DNA of 64,000 nucleotides, from the NCBI RefSeq assembly GCF_000010345.1, contig NC_009663.1, positions 1,488,001-1,552,000 of the forward strand, read 5' to 3'. Shown here piece by piece: positions 7,562 to 16,388 of the stretch. The position numbers were made by a program, and so were the translations under genes. How positions within the stretch are numbered: position 1 is the first letter of the stretch; each line of letters opens with the position of its first letter. The notes beneath the pieces were generated by a model. The model saw nothing but the letters and a program-made list of their open reading frames with translations. It was not told the DNA's origin and made no database searches. The DNA is from Sulfurovum sp. NBC37-1 (lineage in GTDB: Bacteria; Campylobacterota; Campylobacteria; Campylobacterales; Sulfurovaceae).

Positions 7562-7567
7562 TATAAT
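7562..7567 (+). promoter_or_regulatory. -10 box of the FAD oxidoreductase gene
   Basis: TATAAT at 7562-7567, with TTGACA at 7542-7547. The 14-base spacing is short for sigma-70, but campylobacterotal promoters often depend mainly on the -10. If used, transcription begins near 7574, downstream of the TTG at 7567, which supports translation from ATG 7588. Confidence 0.45.
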
Positions 7568-7587
7568 TGAAAAAACAAAGTCAAAAG

Positions 7588-8673
7588 ATGATACGAACAG
7601 ACATTCTGATAATCGGAGGCGGCCCGGCGGGGTCTACACTGGCCAGATACCTTGCTGAAGCCGGAAAAGAAACCATATTGGTACAGCGAAATTTTAATTT
7701 CAGGAAACCCTGCGGTGGAGGGATTCGTCTGGATGCTTTTGATGAATTTGATATCGATAGAGAACTGATCAGAAAAGAGGTAAACAGTATTGCCTTGGTC
7801 TTCGGAACAAAGCGTGTGGAGGTAGACATTTCTCAGATGCCCTTAGGCATTGTGGACCGTGTTGAGTTCGATACCTATTTGCGCAATAGAGCTGAAGATA
7901 CCGGAGCGACACTTCTGGAAGCCTCTTTTGTGGATGTTGAAGTATGTGATGGGTACATTATAGTGACCATAGAGCAGGATGGTGTCTACAAAAAGATACA
8001 TGCAGGCTATCTTGTAGGTGCCGATGGCGTCAACTCGAAAGTCAGAAAATGCATCAACGGGGACAGGGTCCCTTCCGCGATGACACGCTATGCGGACTTG
8101 GCCCACACTGCATATAAAACGTGTGAATTTCATTTTGGTTCCAAAGTTGCAGGAAGTTATTATGCCTGGGCTTTCCCGCATACCAATGGATCAAATATAG
8201 GAACCCTGGCAGGTGATGACGAAACACATATTCAACACTTCATGAAGCAATTGGATGTAAAAGAAAAGGTCAAACTCCTTGGTTACAGGATCCCGCAATT
8301 TGAGAATCCGGTCTTTTATAAAGACCGTGTCTTTTTTGTGGGAGACAGCGCTTCACAGGTATTGCCGTTCACCTACGAAGGGATCTACTATGCGATGGCT
8401 TCTGCGCACCTGCTCTCAGCAGTACTCACCGAACAGGCAGACCCTTCCGAATATGAGAAGAGATGGAACGACACATACCTTCAAAAATTCACCACCCTTC
8501 AGAGACTGCAGAAGCTGTTTTTAAAAAACGATCTGACCATTGCAATGATGATGCATCTATACCGGAACAAAGCAGTGCAGCAGAGAATGGTGGATTTCTG
8601 GTTGGGACACAGAGAGGTCAAACTCAATAGGACATTTTTCTACAAAGTCATGAAAAAGCTTCTAACGATATGA
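7588..8673 (+). CDS. FAD-dependent oxidoreductase, geranylgeranyl-reductase-like
   Basis: About 361 residues in the NAD(P)/FAD oxidoreductase superfamily. The N-terminus shows the FAD-binding fold (DILIIGGGPAGSTLARYLAEAG), then CGGGIRLDAFDEF typical of geranylgeranyl reductase-like enzymes. The middle has YLVGADGVNSKVRK and the FAD motif VFFVGDSASQVLPFTYEGIYYAM (about 248-270). It probably reduces isoprenoid or quinone-type double bonds, but the substrate cannot be told. ATG 7588 is preferred to TTG 7567 because a TATAAT overlaps the latter. The gene ends nine bases before the convergent RNase Z gene. Confidence 0.85.
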   Translation: MIRTDILIIGGGPAGSTLARYLAEAGKETILVQRNFNFRKPCGGGIRLDAFDEFDIDRELIRKEVNSIALVFGTKRVEVDISQMPLGIVDRVEFDTYLRNRAEDTGATLLEASFVDVEVCDGYIIVTIEQDGVYKKIHAGYLVGADGVNSKVRKCINGDRVPSAMTRYADLAHTAYKTCEFHFGSKVAGSYYAWAFPHTNGSNIGTLAGDDETHIQHFMKQLDVKEKVKLLGYRIPQFENPVFYKDRVFFVGDSASQVLPFTYEGIYYAMASAHLLSAVLTEQADPSEYEKRWNDTYLQKFTTLQRLQKLFLKNDLTIAMMMHLYRNKAVQQRMVDFWLGHREVKLNRTFFYKVMKKLLTI

Positions 8674-8682
8674 TAAACCCTG

Positions 8683-9636
8683 CTACCCTTTTCGAACCAC
8701 CCTGTCCTTCCCCAGTGCGTACACATCAAAATCATTGGCGATGAACAACCTGCCCTTATAATACTCTCTGATCTCATCATAGACCACTTCAACACCCAGT
8801 TTGCTGTTTTTGCTGTAACGCGGGTTTATGTGAGTGGCTATGAGATTTTTGACATGTTTTTCCTCTGCTGCTTCCCCGAGATCTTTTGCAGTGGTATGCA
8901 GTACTTTCTCAGGCAGATGGTCATAGACTTCCTGAGTATAGGTACACTCATGCACAAGCAGGTCAAGATCATTCAGGTAATTTCCCAGCACAGCAGGCTG
9001 GCTGTTGTCGCCTGCGATGATCAGTGATCTTCCCAGTACCGGTTCAAGCATAAATGCTTTGGATTTTAGCTTCTTCCCATGAAACACGATGCTTCGTCCC
9101 CTTTTCAGTTCACCGTAAAGCGGAGATGGTTCCAGACCTTCCGCCCTTAACTTCTCTTCATTGAGTTTGTTGCTTGTATCGTTCTCTTTGATGTAAAAAG
9201 CAACACTCTCCACAGAATGCACAAGCGGCAGGACTTTCAATGTAAACCTGTCGAATACGAAGGTCTCACCCACTTCATATTCGATGATCTTCAGATGATA
9301 GCCGAGATGTTCAAATGAAATATCGGCAAAGGCACACCCTATGAACTTTTTTATCCCTTTGGGGCCATAGATGGTCAAAGGGTTGAAGGCTTTGTCGAGT
9401 TTTTTGCTGGAAAGCAGACCCAACAGACCATAGTAGTGGTCTCCGTGAAGATGGGTGATAAAAATGGTGTCGAGTCTGCCAACTCTCAGGCTGCTTCGCA
9501 TGATCTGGTGCTGCGTCGCCTCGCCGCAGTCAAAGAGATACCACTTGTTGTCCTGTTCGAATTCCAAGCCAAGCGCGGAAACATTCCTCTCTGTGGTAGG
9601 TTTGCCGGCACTGGTTCCCAGAAAGGTCAGTTTCAT
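8683..9636 (-). CDS. rnz: Ribonuclease Z
   Basis: A 317-residue metallo-beta-lactamase-fold endonuclease that trims tRNA 3' trailers. Signatures are LTFLGTSAGKPTTERNVSA at the N-terminus, HLHGDHYYGLLGLL (the HxHxDH zinc site, near 62-75), LIIAGDNS and the late His of LIATHINPRYS. Length is typical for bacterial short-form RNase Z. Its first codon overlaps the stop of the CDP-alcohol phosphatidyltransferase gene by 4 bases, and it is the last gene of the leftward cluster that starts with the DksA-like gene at 11193. Confidence 0.95.
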   Translation of the reverse strand: MKLTFLGTSAGKPTTERNVSALGLEFEQDNKWYLFDCGEATQHQIMRSSLRVGRLDTIFITHLHGDHYYGLLGLLSSKKLDKAFNPLTIYGPKGIKKFIGCAFADISFEHLGYHLKIIEYEVGETFVFDRFTLKVLPLVHSVESVAFYIKENDTSNKLNEEKLRAEGLEPSPLYGELKRGRSIVFHGKKLKSKAFMLEPVLGRSLIIAGDNSQPAVLGNYLNDLDLLVHECTYTQEVYDHLPEKVLHTTAKDLGEAAEEKHVKNLIATHINPRYSKNSKLGVEVVYDEIREYYKGRLFIANDFDVYALGKDRVVRKG

Positions 9637-10190
9637 CTCCGCTCCTTTAGAAGATGCCAGAGGGAATGTACGTTGATCTCAGGCTTCGGGAGAAGGAAGG
9701 TAATGGCGATATTCTCTATCGCTTCGAGTATGACAAAACAGATCGAGAGATGAAAGAGTCTGTTGTCATGGAAACCGAACAAAAGCACGATACCAATGCT
9801 TATCAGTACTGCCGAGATCTTCGCGCTCCAGGTGTGGTAACTGGCTATCCTCCCGAATTTTGAAAATGAGAAAAAAGCGGGCAGCAGATAGACGCCGACC
9901 ACTGTAATGATATAGGGGAGTTCCTCTTTAATGATATCCGGCCAAAGCCACCAGGCAGCCAGCGGAGTGGTGAGATAAACTGTCATATCCCCATAGCTGT
10001 CAAGTTTTGCACCGAGTTCGCTTGTCTGATCCGTTTTTCGAGCTACATATCCGTCAACAGCATCTGAAAGTAACATCAGTCCAAAAAGTATGAAAAAACC
10101 TGCCGGCAGTCCAAACCATCCTGTCAGCAACAGGAACGGTGCTGCCGCAATACGAAAAAGACTCAGGATGTTCGGGATATTCATAGGCAT
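9633..10190 (-). CDS. CDP-alcohol phosphatidyltransferase family protein
   Basis: A 185-residue integral membrane enzyme with several hydrophobic segments. The active-site signature is complete: D-x2-D-G-x2-A-R-x8-G-x3-D-x3-D, seen as SDAVDGYVARKTD followed by GAKLDSYGDM (about 41-69). Such enzymes move a phosphatidyl group from CDP-diacylglycerol to an alcohol. The closest roles are phosphatidylglycerophosphate synthase or a cardiolipin/phosphatidyl-alcohol enzyme, and the acceptor cannot be read from the sequence. It overlaps rnz by 4 bases and follows the DUF2905 gene closely. Confidence 0.88.
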   Translation of the reverse strand: MPMNIPNILSLFRIAAAPFLLLTGWFGLPAGFFILFGLMLLSDAVDGYVARKTDQTSELGAKLDSYGDMTVYLTTPLAAWWLWPDIIKEELPYIITVVGVYLLPAFFSFSKFGRIASYHTWSAKISAVLISIGIVLLFGFHDNRLFHLSICFVILEAIENIAITFLLPKPEINVHSLWHLLKERR

Positions 10191-10194
10191 AACA

Positions 10195-10419
10195 TTACCT
10201 GAAGAATTTTCCGAAAAAGTAAAAAAGAAGTGACAGGATCACACTGAGGATGATCGAAGTAGTGATAGGGAAATAAAATGAGAAGTTCTCTTTTTTATAC
10301 ACGATATCTCCGGGCAGTTTCCCCAAAGAGAAAGGAAGTTTGTCACTGAAGGTAAGCAGGATACCTACAAGTACGATCACAACACCTATAAAAATAATAC
10401 TTTTCCAAATATCTGCCAT
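10195..10419 (-). CDS. DUF2905-type small membrane protein
   Basis: A 74-residue protein with two hydrophobic helices (about 6-22 and 52-70). Between them is the family hallmark LGKLPGDIVYKKENFSFYFPITTSI. ATG 10419 starts right at the first helix and lies one base after the Nudix stop codon; a longer frame to 10650 runs through the Nudix gene and is rejected. No function is known for this family. The position between phospholipid and Nudix genes gives no clear clue. Confidence 0.85.
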   Translation of the reverse strand: MADIWKSIIFIGVVIVLVGILLTFSDKLPFSLGKLPGDIVYKKENFSFYFPITTSIILSVILSLLFYFFGKFFR

Positions 10420-10420
10420 T

Positions 10421-10846
10421 TTAGTCTGTACCTTTACTGTACTTTTTAAAATCTTCAATGATCTTGGCATGATCGAACACAAGCTCTTCCATCGGTATCT
10501 CATCGAGAGGATAGACGAAACATTTTTTTGCGTCATCGGCTGCTTTGGGTTCTCCGTGTGCTTTGCAGATATAGACCGCCGACACCGTATGGAACCTCGG
10601 ATCTCTTTTGGGATCAGAGTAGACACCAAGCAGTCTGATGATCTGTACATCCAGTGATATCTCTTCTTTCATCTCCCGGACAACGGCACTCTCACAACTC
10701 TCACCTACATTGACAAAACCTCCCGGCAAAGCCAGGCCAAGCGGAGGGTTCTTGCGTTCTATCAGGACGATGCCTCTAAACATTTCAGAATTGTCATAGA
10801 TCATCACAATACCGTCAACCGCAACGAACGGTGTTTTGATGCTCAA
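10421..10846 (-). CDS. Nudix hydrolase
   Basis: A 141-residue protein with a Nudix box starting at [15 protein letters not shown] and continuing [11 protein letters not shown] (about 41-66). All catalytic Glu residues of G-x5-E-x7-R-E-x2-E-E are present, although the box's usual Gly after EE-x is Ser. It has the LPGGFV lead-in typical of ADP-ribose or NTP pyrophosphatases. It likely hydrolyses a nucleoside diphosphate linked to another moiety; the substrate is unknown. It overlaps the DksA-like gene by 4 bases. Confidence 0.9.
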   Translation of the reverse strand: MSIKTPFVAVDGIVMIYDNSEMFRGIVLIERKNPPLGLALPGGFVNVGESCESAVVREMKEEISLDVQIIRLLGVYSDPKRDPRFHTVSAVYICKAHGEPKAADDAKKCFVYPLDEIPMEELVFDHAKIIEDFKKYSKGTD

Positions 10847-11193
10847 TCCTGATCCTCTGCTCCCACTACATATCTTGCAATAGGATTGGCTTCTAGTCTT
10901 TCAACCGGTATGGATTTACCTGTCTTTTCACATATGCCATAGGTGCCGTTCTTTATCTTTGTAAGTGCATGCTGTGTCTCTTTGAGTTCATCCTCCTGTC
11001 GCTTCAAAAGGGTATTGTCCTTAGAACTAATATTTTTCAGAGATGCAAGATCTTCCACATCATTTATCCCATCATCACTGCCTACAATATCCAGCTCTGA
11101 TTTCAGTTGTGCTATGTTCTCTTCAAGCTGCGCCTCTCTCTCTTTTAATATGTTTTCAAATCTATCAAGGTCAAGATCATTTCTTTTTTGCAT
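10843..11193 (-). CDS. DksA/TraR-family protein with reduced zinc finger
   Basis: A 116-residue protein with a long N-terminal coiled-coil (about 5-75) and a C-terminal globule [25 protein letters not shown], diagnostic of DksA/TraR-type RNA polymerase secondary-channel proteins. The classical finger has four Cys; here only the Cys in GICEKTG is present and the others are Thr, Lys or absent, so zinc binding is doubtful. Some DksA-like proteins work without zinc. It heads the leftward cluster, with AAGGAG-like TAAGGAG before its ATG at 11193. Confidence 0.85.
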   Translation of the reverse strand: MQKRNDLDLDRFENILKEREAQLEENIAQLKSELDIVGSDDGINDVEDLASLKNISSKDNTLLKRQEDELKETQHALTKIKNGTYGICEKTGKSIPVERLEANPIARYVVGAEDQD

Positions 11194-11221
11194 AATTTAC
11201 TCCTTATTTTTTTATATTATA

Positions 11222-12439
11222 TCACTTCTCAACCATTTTATCTCTCACATACCTGAACCAATCCAGCCCATCCAGTTTTTCCCAGGGATACTCCGGGTAT
11301 CCTATCTGCCCTTTAGCAGCGATCTCAGCATAGAGGAAATGCTCCTTTGATGGCTTGTCCAGCCCGAATTTGTGCATGATCCACTTGGGACTTAGTACAA
11401 ACTTATCCGCGATCATTTGGGAAAGTACTTCATCTTTCATATCTGTCAGAGCGGTATGCTGTGTATCGACGGTAACAGAAATGGGTCTGGGTTCTGCGAT
11501 CACATAGGAGAGCTGTACCAGAGCCTTTTTGGCGAGCCCTGCCGCCACGATATGTTTTGCCAGCCATCTGGCGGCATAGAGAGCCGACCGGTCAACCTTG
11601 CTGTAGTCTTTGGAACTTTGGGCCCCTCCCCCAATGGGAGCATACCCGCCATAGGTATCACATACTACTTTTCTGCCCGTAAGACCCGAATCTGCGATGG
11701 GAGAATGGGTGACGTATCTGCCAGTGTTATTGATGTAGAATACCGTTTTATCTGCATCGAAATGCCCTGCTTCGAACTGTACCTCTTCTTTGATGATCTT
11801 CTTGACCCTCACCTCTACTTCATCCGGCTCTACTGAACTGATGCAGGGGATCGCCACGATGATCTTTGCAATATGTTCAGGCCTGCAACTGTCAAAATTC
11901 TCTTTGCTGCCATAATCCATCACCACTTCCGTTTTGATATCCACACCGAAAGTATCAGGATGTTCAAGGGCATAGGCATAGAGAGCATCTCTGATCTCCC
12001 GAGCGTAGGCAAAAGCCGAGGGCATGTAGTCATCACGCTCGCAGGTCGCATAGCCGAACATCATTCCCTGATCTCCGGCACCTATCTCATTACCCTCTTT
12101 GACCACCCCCATGGTAATGTCGGGAGACTGCTTGCTGACATAGACTTCTATCTCGGCCTCATCAGGAAAGAATGTCTCCCCTCTTTTGAATCCGCCTTCA
12201 GGATATCCTATCTTTTCCAGTGCTTTTTGGGCACACTCTTCATAAAAAACATTATCTACGGCAGTGCTTGTTTTTACCTCTCCGCCAATGATAATATGTT
12301 TTCCGCTGATGAACACTTCAGTAGCTACTTTGGCATTGGGATCACGCTGCAACAAACTGTCTACGATCGTATCGGCAATTAGATCGGCACACTTGTCAGG
12401 ATGTCCTGCCGAAACAGATTCTGAAGTAAAAAGATACAT
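11222..12439 (-). CDS. metK: S-adenosylmethionine synthetase
   Basis: 405 residues, making S-adenosylmethionine from methionine and ATP in the cytoplasm. Signatures are TSESVSAGHPDKCADLIADTIVD at the N-terminus, GAGDQGMMFGYAT (about 120-132) for ATP binding, and GGGAQSSKDYSKVDRSALYAARW (about 266-288), a form of the GGG(A)FSGKD loop. It is transcribed leftward with its own upstream region at 12440-12554. The DksA-like gene follows 28 bases downstream. Full length. Confidence 0.97.
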   Translation of the reverse strand: MYLFTSESVSAGHPDKCADLIADTIVDSLLQRDPNAKVATEVFISGKHIIIGGEVKTSTAVDNVFYEECAQKALEKIGYPEGGFKRGETFFPDEAEIEVYVSKQSPDITMGVVKEGNEIGAGDQGMMFGYATCERDDYMPSAFAYAREIRDALYAYALEHPDTFGVDIKTEVVMDYGSKENFDSCRPEHIAKIIVAIPCISSVEPDEVEVRVKKIIKEEVQFEAGHFDADKTVFYINNTGRYVTHSPIADSGLTGRKVVCDTYGGYAPIGGGAQSSKDYSKVDRSALYAARWLAKHIVAAGLAKKALVQLSYVIAEPRPISVTVDTQHTALTDMKDEVLSQMIADKFVLSPKWIMHKFGLDKPSKEHFLYAEIAAKGQIGYPEYPWEKLDGLDWFRYVRDKMVEK

Positions 12440-12554
12440 AATTAAATCCTTACTTTTAATCTCACAATAATCATAGCATAATTTGTAGCCCTATTGCCGC
12501 TATTCAAAAAAAGAGTATAATAAAAAAAGGTGAAATTACACAAAGGAGAATAAA

Positions 12555-13580
12555 ATGTCAGCAACAGCATGGTTAAGTAAAAAACTCAGCAGCGGAAAGA
12601 TTCTGTGTCAGGCCTGCGCACAATCCTGTAAGCTTGATGAAGGCGAATACGGGATCTGCGGCATCAGAAAAGTCGAGGACGGCGAGCTCAAACTGTTGGT
12701 GTATGGACTTGCATCCGTGGTAAATATCGACCCTGTAGAGAAAAAACCCATGTTCAATTTTCTACCCGGAAGCAGAGCTTTCTCGTTTGGGACTGTAGGG
12801 TGTAATTTTTCGTGTAAATTTTGTCAGAACTTTGATATCTCCCAATATCCTAAGGAACACAACCACCAGATATTCGGCAAAGAGTACCCGCCGGAACGCA
12901 TTGTTGAACTTGCAATAGAGAATGAATGCCAGTCCATCGCCTATACCTACAATGAGCCCATTGTCTTTTTTGAGTATACCTATGATACAGCAAAACTTGC
13001 GCATGAAAAAGGATTGAAAAACATCTATGTCACCAGCGGATTTGAAACACACAAGGCTTTGGACCTGCTGGCACCCTATATCGATGGTATGAACATTGAC
13101 ATCAAAGGATTTACCGAAGAGTTCTACAAGGAGATCTGCGGCGCAAGGCTCAAACCGGTACTCGAATGTGTCAAATATGCCCATGAAAAAGGTATATGGA
13201 TCGAGATCACGACACTGTTGATCCCCGGCAAGAACGATTCTGACGAGGAGATAAGAAATATTGCCAAATTCATTGCAGAAGTCGATCCGACCATGCCATG
13301 GCATCTCTCCGCATTCTACCCCATGTACAAAATGCTCGACGTACCGCCTACACCGGGATCAACACTGCGCAGAGCCTACGAAATAGGCAAAGAAGAAGGG
13401 CTGAAGTACATTTATGTAGGCAATATCGAGGATGAAGAGCATGAATCGACCTACTGTCCTCAATGTGCTGAGAGAGTAATAGACAGAACAGGACATATAG
13501 GACAGTATGTTACCAATGAACTTGACGATAACGGGATCTGTCCGCATTGTGGATACGCCCTTGAAGGAGTTTGGCACTAA
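12555..13580 (+). CDS. amrS: AmmeMemoRadiSam-system radical SAM enzyme
   Basis: 341 residues of the AmrS family (older name PflA-like activating enzyme). The radical SAM cluster motif is GCNFSCKFCQN (C-x3-C-x2-C, about 84-94). The N-terminus has CQACAQSCKLDEGEYGICGIR, and the C-terminus carries two CxxC-type pairs (YCPQCAERV and GICPHCGYAL) that may bind metal. In many genomes it accompanies AmmeMemo proteins, but these are not in the window. It begins at ATG 12555 after AAAGGAG, and its end overlaps the frame of a methyltransferase remnant. Confidence 0.92.
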   Translation: MSATAWLSKKLSSGKILCQACAQSCKLDEGEYGICGIRKVEDGELKLLVYGLASVVNIDPVEKKPMFNFLPGSRAFSFGTVGCNFSCKFCQNFDISQYPKEHNHQIFGKEYPPERIVELAIENECQSIAYTYNEPIVFFEYTYDTAKLAHEKGLKNIYVTSGFETHKALDLLAPYIDGMNIDIKGFTEEFYKEICGARLKPVLECVKYAHEKGIWIEITTLLIPGKNDSDEEIRNIAKFIAEVDPTMPWHLSAFYPMYKMLDVPPTPGSTLRRAYEIGKEEGLKYIYVGNIEDEEHESTYCPQCAERVIDRTGHIGQYVTNELDDNGICPHCGYALEGVWH

Positions 13581-13595
13581 AAAGGAATAAACAGT

Positions 13596-13834
13596 ATGAA
13601 AAAAACCGCCTTCATAGTCGTTTTTATGGTGAAGCCCGTTTTTTCAGTACAAATGAAGTGATCGGATTGTTAAAAAAAGCCGGATTTTCCGAGATCGTCT
13701 GCACCCAAACCCTTTTTGGAAAAGATCTGGAGCAGATGGACACTGCAGTCAAAAATGGGTGCGGAGAAGGAGCCTTTATAGCTATTCGTGCCCACAAAGA
13801 TGATCATGGGACAATTGAAACAGAAACATCATAA
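13596..13834 (+). pseudogene. C-terminal remnant of a SAM-dependent methyltransferase
   Basis: The open frame encodes FYGEARFFSTNEVIGLLKKAGFSEIVCTQTLFG followed by GEGAFIAIRAHK, which looks like the last 70 or so residues of a class I methyltransferase. The SAM-binding N-terminal domain is missing. A good ribosome site (AAAGGA) and ATG at 13596 lie upstream but in another frame (AFIVVFMVKP, then stop), so a deletion plus frameshift has probably joined a start region to this tail. A small independent protein is less likely. It follows amrS by 15 bases. Confidence 0.55.
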
Positions 13835-13847
13835 CAGACTCTTTGTT

Positions 13848-14720
13848 TTATAGAGAGTGCAAAGGAAATCCAGAGTCTCGTAGAAACGCTACCAGTTCCT
13901 TTTTGTGTGTTTTGATCTTCTCCACCGATTCATGACCTGCATTCTCTACTGTCAAGAGCCTGATATTTGATTGCTGGCATTCCCTCTTGATAATCAATGC
14001 ATCTTCCACTGGTACCGTCCGGTCTACTTTTCCATGGACCAGCAGGACCGGGCATTTGATGCGGCATACAGTATTGACAGGGGCTATCTCCTCGTAGCGA
14101 TATCCGATCACCCACTCGACATAACGGATGATGAAGGTGACCAAGAAGGCGGGGATATGCTGTCGCTTCAGAAAGCGCTGCATCATCCATTCGGGATGTG
14201 CAAAGGCAGAGATACTGATCACGGCATCAATGTCACTTCGTCTGGAAGCTGCGAACAGTACTGCTCCACCACCAACTGAGTGTCCCAACAGCGCTATTTT
14301 ACGGGAATATTCAGGATACTTGAGCTTAAGCCATTCAATTGCCTTTTCCAAATCCTCGGCGAATCGGGGAAGGGATGAAAAACTGTCTCGATCACTGCGG
14401 CCGTGATTACGTGCATCTACCAGCAGCACATTCATTCCGGCCTGATGAAAAGGAAGTGCCATAGGCAGCATCTGCTCTGCATTACCGCCCCAGCCATGAA
14501 GGATCACCATAGTAGTGGTGGCACCGGGAACCGGAAGCAGCCAGCCAAACAGCCGCTTTTGTGAAAGAGTAGGGATGGATACGGTCTGAAACACCAATCC
14601 CACGCTGCCCGGATCCGTCTTCTCAGGATTCCTGGGTACCCGGAAACCGAGATGTATCATGGCCAGCAACAGTAGTAGGATTGCTGTAAAGATCAGGATG
14701 ATAGTAGTGAGATACCACAT
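13848..14720 (-). CDS. Membrane-anchored alpha/beta hydrolase
   Basis: 290 residues. An N-terminal hydrophobic helix (LTTIILIFTAILLLLLAMIHLG) anchors the protein, probably facing the periplasm. The hydrolase core shows ILHGWGGNAEQML (oxyanion region), the nucleophile elbow GHSVGGG (Ser about 150), VLLVHGKVDRTVP (acid Asp) and the His of AGHESVEK. Possibly an esterase or lipase; the substrate is unknown. It is convergent with the methyltransferase remnant and stands 54 bases upstream of the radical SAM gene, in the same direction. Confidence 0.88.
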   Translation of the reverse strand: MWYLTTIILIFTAILLLLLAMIHLGFRVPRNPEKTDPGSVGLVFQTVSIPTLSQKRLFGWLLPVPGATTTMVILHGWGGNAEQMLPMALPFHQAGMNVLLVDARNHGRSDRDSFSSLPRFAEDLEKAIEWLKLKYPEYSRKIALLGHSVGGGAVLFAASRRSDIDAVISISAFAHPEWMMQRFLKRQHIPAFLVTFIIRYVEWVIGYRYEEIAPVNTVCRIKCPVLLVHGKVDRTVPVEDALIIKRECQQSNIRLLTVENAGHESVEKIKTHKKELVAFLRDSGFPLHSL

Positions 14721-14774
14721 ATCATTTCCATACTTTCCTCTTCAGAGTTAATATACATTTTATCCAAGTAGCGG

Positions 14775-15740
14775 TCACCTTTTACGGGACAACTTTCTCG
14801 CATAATAGAGATGATTGTCATATTCCAGTTCAAGTAGTTTTCCTTCATCGATCAGGTCAGTGACGACACCCCAGCTACTATTTGCTTTCTTCAAAAATGC
14901 CTCTACAGCCTCTTTTCGCATCGGATGTACCGATGTAATACTCAAAAGGTCTGATTTTGCATCACCGGTAAACGCAAAATCATCACCTTCGTATCCGATG
15001 ATCAACTCTGTATCGATACCATGGTCGGTAAATATCTGATACGCCATTGTTAATACCTCTTCCCCAGGTGCTTTGACCCACTCTTCTGCCGGTGGTCTGG
15101 TCGGAATGGAGATGTAGCTTTTCGTCGGTTGTATTTTTTGTAAAAAAGCTGCTATTTTGGTCAGCTCTTCTTTGGAATCGTTTATCCCCTCTACAAGCAT
15201 TGTCTCGGTAGCATAAAAACCTCGGAATTCAGACTTGAAATCGATCATTCCCTTTTGTATATCGTCAAGTTTCAGGCTTTTATTGGCTCTATTGACTTTA
15301 TGCCATAGATGTTCAGTAACAGCATCCACTTTTAATGAAACCCAGTCCGCTTTGCACAGATCCTTGCGTACATCTTCCCGCCAGATCAATGAAGCATTGG
15401 AGATAACAGCGATTTTTATACCAAATTTATGAAGTGCTACGATCTCATCGTCCAGATGGATATCGAGTGTTGGCTCACCATCGGGGACAAAGGCGAGATA
15501 ATCGATCGTCTCATTTTTCTCTTTTACCGCTTCTACACGTATTTTGGCCGATGCGACCAGATCCTCTACTGCGTAAAAAGGTGTTCTTTCAATTTGATTG
15601 TGAAGTGTTCTGCCTAACTGACAATAGACACAGCCATAAGAACATACTTTTGCGGGAATATTGTTAATTCCCAAACTTCTTCCCAGTCTTCTTGAGGGAA
15701 CAGGCCCAAAACTTAATTTTTCCAATTCTTCTGTTTTCAT
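14775..15740 (-). CDS. Radical SAM protein (COG0731-like)
   Basis: 321 residues. The cluster motif is KVCSYGCVYCQLG (C-x3-C-x2-C, about 32-44) preceded by FGPVPSRRLGRSLGINNIP, a lead-in characteristic of a radical SAM group related to wybutosine-type enzymes. Further signatures are DYLAFVPDGEPTLD (the GE-type motif) and VSLKVDA. The reaction is unknown for this group. The C-terminal 80 residues (SVHPMRKEAVEAFLKKANSSWGVVTDLIDEGKL) look like a winged-helix domain. It is unrelated to the AmrS enzyme nearby except in superfamily. Confidence 0.88.
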   Translation of the reverse strand: MKTEELEKLSFGPVPSRRLGRSLGINNIPAKVCSYGCVYCQLGRTLHNQIERTPFYAVEDLVASAKIRVEAVKEKNETIDYLAFVPDGEPTLDIHLDDEIVALHKFGIKIAVISNASLIWREDVRKDLCKADWVSLKVDAVTEHLWHKVNRANKSLKLDDIQKGMIDFKSEFRGFYATETMLVEGINDSKEELTKIAAFLQKIQPTKSYISIPTRPPAEEWVKAPGEEVLTMAYQIFTDHGIDTELIIGYEGDDFAFTGDAKSDLLSITSVHPMRKEAVEAFLKKANSSWGVVTDLIDEGKLLELEYDNHLYYARKLSRKR

Positions 15741-15789
15741 TTGGAACTCTTTTTATTTAAATTCAAATACTTTTACTGCTGAGGGATTA

Positions 15790-16323
15790 TCATCCCCTCT
15801 CATCTTGTATCGCTTTTTCAAATATCTCTTTATTTTCTTGGCTGTGAAATATAAAAGAGACTTTTATATCGTGTTTGTCATCCAAAAAACCTTTAACAGC
15901 TTCATAGGCAATACGTGCTGCTTCAGCTTTGGGATAACCGTATATCCCCGTAGAGATGGCCGGAAATGCAATATCATTGCATCCAAGCCCCAATGCAGTT
16001 TTAAGTGAGTTCTCATAACATGAGGCCAAAAGTGATGGACACCTGTCACCACAGCTGCGATAAACAGGTCCTACTGTATGGATCACATACCGGGCAGGCA
16101 AATTGCCAGCCGTTGTTGCAACTGCCTCACCCGTTGGAAGTCCATCAGGGTACTGTGTTCGGCGTATCTCTTTACAGGCTTCAAGGATGGCTGGGCCCCC
16201 TGCTCTATGTATGGCACCGTCCACACCGCCGCCGCCCATAAGAGAACTGTTCGCCGCATTGACAATGGCACAGACATTCTCCTTTGTGATGTCACCCGTT
16301 TTTATGATAATATTATTGTGCAC
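15790..16323 (-). CDS. Macro-domain protein, O-acetyl-ADP-ribose deacetylase type
   Basis: About 177 residues forming a complete macro domain that binds ADP-ribose. Motifs are KTGDITKENVCAIVNAANSSL, GGGGVDGAIHRAGG (ligand loop), ARYVIHTVGPVY and FPAISTGIYGYPKAEAA. This matches the YmdB/MacroD branch that removes acetyl or ADP-ribosyl groups. GTG 16323 is chosen because GAGGGG lies six bases before it; TTG 16347 would add eight residues without a better ribosome site. It diverges from the DUF2238 gene. Confidence 0.92.
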   Translation of the reverse strand: MHNNIIIKTGDITKENVCAIVNAANSSLMGGGGVDGAIHRAGGPAILEACKEIRRTQYPDGLPTGEAVATTAGNLPARYVIHTVGPVYRSCGDRCPSLLASCYENSLKTALGLGCNDIAFPAISTGIYGYPKAEAARIAYEAVKGFLDDKHDIKVSFIFHSQENKEIFEKAIQDERG

Positions 16324-16388
16324 ATTGCACCCCTCAATGATATTCAATTTAAATTTTAGTGTATAATACTTTTTATGAGGAGAAGTTT

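Noticed and set aside
10420-10650. Upstream extension of the DUF2905 protein
   Set aside because: The extra residues overlap the Nudix gene in another frame; the ATG at 10419 begins exactly at the family's first helix.
12440-12554. Possible SAM riboswitch before metK
   Set aside because: The gap is short and AT-rich and I can find no SAM-I type stem layout.
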